A stretch of DNA of 64,000 nucleotides, from assembly GCF_900230225.1 (NCBI RefSeq), contig NZ_OCNH01000001.1, positions 2,418,001-2,482,000 of the forward strand, in the 5' to 3' direction. A model generated the notes under the pieces. That model had not been told where the DNA came from. It did no database searches and saw only the letters and a list, made by a program, of their open reading frames with translations. The stretch comes from Spirosoma fluviale (GTDB lineage Bacteria > Bacteroidota > Bacteroidia > Cytophagales > Spirosomataceae). The position numbers and the translations under genes are program-made. This document shows, one piece after another, positions 61,326 through 64,000 of the stretch; the first letter of the stretch is position 1; each line of letters starts with the position of its first letter.

Positions 61326-61373
61326 TTTTATGCAACCGTTCCCACAAGCGTTTGCGGGAACGGTTGCATAAAA
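61326..61373. promoter_or_regulatory. 48-bp operator-like inverted repeat upstream of PUL2 susC
   Basis: Perfect 18-nt arms (61326-61343 and 61356-61373) around a 12-bp centre that is itself nearly symmetric (ACAAGCGTTTGC). Three CG cores, at 61337-61338, 61349-61350 and 61361-61362, are spaced by exactly 12 bp. TGCAACCGTTCCC and GGGAACGGTTGCA flank the central CAAGCGTTTG. CG-centred palindromes are typical of LacI-family sites. The GGGAACG word is shared with 6005-6038. Confidence 0.5.
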
Positions 61374-61555
61374 TCCTGTTCTTAAAAAGGATTAATAAGC
61401 TTAAGGGCTGGCACTACCAGCCTAGTGACTTGCTACTACTTTATTAATGATCACAATGGACCTACAGATATTATATAATCCAATAATTATCCTATTACAC
61501 AAACCCTGACTTATATACTTGTTGCCTAACCGAACACGTGTTTAGCTGAAACAAA

Positions 61556-61588
61556 AATTGGGTATAGTCTAAGCGACCATACCCAATT
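61556..61588 (-). terminator. Terminator of the second lyase gene
   Basis: Stem AATTGGGTAT/ATACCCAATT (61556-61565, 61579-61588), followed on the minus strand by a T-run (AATTTTTGTTTC). It lies 27 bp past the stop of the lyase gene at 61615. Confidence 0.8.
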
Positions 61589-61614
61589 CGAGAACTTATA
61601 GTCCCTACGTTTGC

Positions 61615-63501
61615 CTAGCGCGGCCACTGAGACAGTGGTTCTACAGGCTTTTTTTTCTGTCCGGCCGACGATCCCGGCGTGAGCGTAACCTGAATAACTG
61701 ATTTAGTATTGGCGGGGAGTTTTACCTCAAATCCAACCAGTGTCGTTCCCGGGTTTGGCGCGTCGAAGTCGTAAACAGGCTCAGTCGGCCAGGTTTTAAA
61801 GTCAATCTGAGCAGGTTCCATGACCTGAATCGTGAGCACCTTGCCATCTTTGGTCAGTTCAGCCTGATTCGCACCGGTTACTTTTACCGTGGCCGACGTG
61901 AGGAGTGTCCAGCGTACGGTGGCCTCAGCAGGTGATGTTTCAATTTCATCCTGGACTACTACATAGGCTTTGTCAACAACGGCAATACCCCGGTTCGCTT
62001 TAGCTATCGATTGTTTATACAGACTGGATAAGTCCACTTGTGCATTCATGAAGTTGGCGGACGATGAATGAGCCGTGAGCGGTGCCTTACCGTCAACCGC
62101 CTGAAGTTCATCGTTAATGCTCAAGGTGTTATGGGCAAAGTTATTATAGCGTAGAATCTGCCAGCGTTGCGAGTTCTGCTTCATATTCCATAAGTCAACT
62201 CCTTTCGACTCCAGCGATTCATATTCCTGCATACCAAAATCCATAGCCCAGCGAACGCCATCGGCCTCCATCACAAATGACCCCACATCCATGTGAGCGT
62301 GGCTCGTGCCAGGACTACCACCTTTCATGCCGACAAAAATTGCCGCCGGATCAGTCCAGGAGGTACGCATGAGCGCAACCGGCGTTTTACCCTCTCCTAC
62401 CCACATAGCTTCTTTCGGTGCGTTCATCTGGGCAACTTTTACGCCATTACTCCAAAGTAAGGCGGCAGGCAGGAGCCGGTTCCGAAGGTGATTTTGGGGG
62501 TTGCTGTTCATCAATCGGCTTCGTTCGACCCAGAGTAGCGAAGGATCGTTCAGCTTTTTGGCAAACCAGAACATAGCGGGCTGTAATTCGCCACTCAGGC
62601 CAGAGTCCGAGTAATTATAAGCATTGCCCGAGGGGGCCGTCATATTTTCCAGGTAACCTGCTGTTTTCAAAAATCCGGGTTGCGCTGATAGCCCGAAGTC
62701 GTTCCCAAAGAGCTTGTCGAGGGCACTAATGAGCATCACATTAAAACTCGTTCCATAGCCCCAATAGCTGTAGCCTTCGGGGTATGCTCCATCCGGTTTG
62801 TAGTCGCCCATGGGTAACACAACGGCTGATACCGCCCGGCTAATTAACGCCTTCGACTGCTCCGGCTGATCTTCGTATACGGCAATGGCCCCGTAGGTAA
62901 TCCCGGCATTACAGACCTGGTTCCAGTTGTTACTACTCCTGAGCCAGCTATTGTATTTCGAATCCATAGAAGGTTCAATACCTTTCTTCAGGATTGCCTC
63001 TTTAATGGTCGACCGGGACTGTTCGGACAAGTCGTTGTACAACCAGTCGTAACCGATTGAAACGGCCATGGTCATTTCGGCTACGTCCAGGAAATGTGTT
63101 GGATTCCAGTCGGAGAAGGCCGCGATGGTCAACAACTCCGTTTCAGCCCGTTGCAGGTAGTTGAGCTGATGGGTCATCCGCCAGGCATACGACAGGTAAA
63201 AGATCCGGCGCAGTGCCTCCCTCGACTTATCGAGCAACCGTCGTCCGATCTGAATTCGCTTTAGCGGCTCAATACCAACCAGTTGATCACATTCCGCTAC
63301 AATAGCCTGGTGGAGCTTTTCCCAGGTTTTGTCGGCGCTAATGGTGCGCTTTAACGCGTCTTCCTCACCGCTGAGCAACAGCAACCTCGGGTGGCCGGGC
63401 ATTGGACCGTTGTTACTTACCTGACTTGGTTGCGCCATGGTCGTTACAGTTACGAACAGCATCAGCGTCACTAACTTCCAGAATGGCTTAAATCGAGTCA
63501 T
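61615..63501 (-). CDS. Second heparinase II/III-type protein (PUL2)
   Basis: Exported lyase-like protein. The start at 63501 is used because it opens a signal peptide (FWKLVTLMLFVTVTTMAQ); a longer frame to 63603 overlaps the SGNH gene. The toroid spans residues 40-350 (NNWNQVCNAGITYGAIAVYE). The C-terminal domain has GGSPGTSHAHMDVGSFVMEA and WAMDFGMQEYESLESK, equivalents of the catalytic histidine and tyrosine region. It differs strongly from the lyase at 54223, so substrate or cleavage site probably differs. Ends with a terminator; transcribed after the SGNH gene with a 37-bp gap. Confidence 0.85.
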   Translation of the reverse strand: MTRFKPFWKLVTLMLFVTVTTMAQPSQVSNNGPMPGHPRLLLLSGEEDALKRTISADKTWEKLHQAIVAECDQLVGIEPLKRIQIGRRLLDKSREALRRIFYLSYAWRMTHQLNYLQRAETELLTIAAFSDWNPTHFLDVAEMTMAVSIGYDWLYNDLSEQSRSTIKEAILKKGIEPSMDSKYNSWLRSSNNWNQVCNAGITYGAIAVYEDQPEQSKALISRAVSAVVLPMGDYKPDGAYPEGYSYWGYGTSFNVMLISALDKLFGNDFGLSAQPGFLKTAGYLENMTAPSGNAYNYSDSGLSGELQPAMFWFAKKLNDPSLLWVERSRLMNSNPQNHLRNRLLPAALLWSNGVKVAQMNAPKEAMWVGEGKTPVALMRTSWTDPAAIFVGMKGGSPGTSHAHMDVGSFVMEADGVRWAMDFGMQEYESLESKGVDLWNMKQNSQRWQILRYNNFAHNTLSINDELQAVDGKAPLTAHSSSANFMNAQVDLSSLYKQSIAKANRGIAVVDKAYVVVQDEIETSPAEATVRWTLLTSATVKVTGANQAELTKDGKVLTIQVMEPAQIDFKTWPTEPVYDFDAPNPGTTLVGFEVKLPANTKSVIQVTLTPGSSAGQKKKPVEPLSQWPR

Positions 63502-63538
63502 GTTGGTAGGAATATAGAAGTAGACCGCCAGAGGGTAA

Positions 63539-64000
63539 TCATTTGGCAGCGCCCATGAGTGCTTTCTGCATTTGCTCGGCCACAAGTTTGTTTCCGGCTT
63601 CATTCAGGTGAACGCGGTCGGTCGTTAAAATTCCTTTCTCTTTGTTTTCAGGATTGTTTTTGAGGTTATAGTCCAGAAATGCTTTCCGTAAATCGACCAG
63701 AGGCAGGTTCTGTCGTTTGGCCAGATCGCGGATCAACTGGCTATACTGATTCAGGTCACCATCCTGCTGGTTGCTAAAGTCGGTTTTTTCGCCAATGGCG
63801 GCTGGCGTGCACAAGATCACGCGGGCGTTGGCCGTTTTCAGTTTTTTCACGACTGCTTCATAGAACTTCACAAACTTATCGGGGTCTGTACCGGTACCGA
63901 ACGATGATTTGTGCCAAACATCATTAACGCCTACCCAAACCACCACGACATCGGGCTGTTTAGCCAGAACATCGTCGTCCATACGCAGGAAAAGGTCATA
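63539..64000 (-). CDS. SGNH/GDSL-family hydrolase, N-terminus cut by window edge
   Basis: Probable carbohydrate esterase or lipase-like hydrolase. The reading frame continues past an internal Met at 63982 to the window edge (residues YDLFLRMDDDV), so the N-terminus and the GDS serine motif are missing. VVVVWVGVNDVWHKSS is block III with the conserved Asn, and TTDRVHLNEAGNKLVAEQM has the catalytic Asp-x-x-His of block V. It could remove acetyl groups from a glycan, in keeping with the neighbouring lyase gene 37 bp downstream. Confidence 0.88.
   Translation of the reverse strand, partial: YDLFLRMDDDVLAKQPDVVVVWVGVNDVWHKSSFGTGTDPDKFVKFYEAVVKKLKTANARVILCTPAAIGEKTDFSNQQDGDLNQYSQLIRDLAKRQNLPLVDLRKAFLDYNLKNNPENKEKGILTTDRVHLNEAGNKLVAEQMQKALMGAAK

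Larger units (their letters stand above)
61051..61614. other. Intergenic control region upstream of PUL2 susC
   Basis: 564 bp without a gene, A+T-rich. It holds the operator-like repeat at 61326-61373 and the terminator of the upstream lyase gene at 61556-61588. No TAnnTTTG box is convincing. The rest shows no gene or repeat I can identify. Confidence 0.6.

Overview
The window looks like chromosomal DNA of a Bacteroidota bacterium of the Cytophagales type (Spirosoma or a close relative is my best guess). The signs are two SusC/SusD pairs, TAnnTTTG-type promoters, few Shine-Dalgarno sequences, a type III glutamine synthetase, an RNase HI with an N-terminal viroplasmin-like domain, and many SusC-associated glycan genes. 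I saw no rRNA, tRNA, CRISPR array, insertion sequence or phage gene.

Layout. 1-5815, minus strand: AraC-type regulator, signal peptide peptidase SppA, inorganic pyrophosphatase, membrane glycosyltransferase, tRNA m6A methyltransferase. 6255-22767, plus strand: an eight-gene polysaccharide utilisation locus (PUL1) with SusC, SusD, a Tat-exported five-bladed-propeller hydrolase, an (alpha/alpha) toroid protein, an SSS-family symporter, a GH2 enzyme, an FAD oxidoreductase and a GH9-like protein. 22769-23161: a nested palindromic repeat. 23241-42433: mostly housekeeping and metabolic genes, including RNase HI, PepT, a di-haem peroxidase, M28 peptidase, glutamine synthetases of two types with an AAA/DUF4143 ATPase between them, MarC, AroQ, a Xer recombinase and SixA. 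42695-54186: AsnRS, a lone NuoH with a voltage-gated channel, a PAP2-type phosphatase, a PhyH dioxygenase, an SDR, a DEAD-box helicase and a PQQ/cytochrome c dehydrogenase. 54223-64000, minus strand: a second PUL (PUL2) with two heparinase II/III-type lyases, SusC, SusD and a truncated SGNH hydrolase.

How the genes fit together. Both PULs point to plant- or microbe-derived polysaccharide, probably containing uronic acid: GH2 of beta-glucuronidase/galactosidase type in PUL1 and heparinase-fold lyases in PUL2. SusC/SusD would bind and import oligomers, the periplasmic enzymes would trim them, and the SSS symporter in PUL1 would carry the monomer or a uronate across the inner membrane. Neither PUL carries its own regulator here, but both SusC upstream regions have GGGAACG-containing palindromes that resemble LacI-family operators.

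The most unusual structure is around 33341-34813. A decayed second copy of the 3' end and terminator of the type II glutamine synthetase gene lies on the far side of an A+T-rich AAA/DUF4143 ATPase gene, so the ATPase sits between direct repeats of a gene end, and a perfect 52-bp palindrome lies in its promoter. Other non-coding structure includes REP-like elements whose arms are themselves palindromic (12044, 22911, 41136, 44137) and long hairpins that fill the roughly 100-bp gaps between co-directional genes (26851, 48303, 56187).
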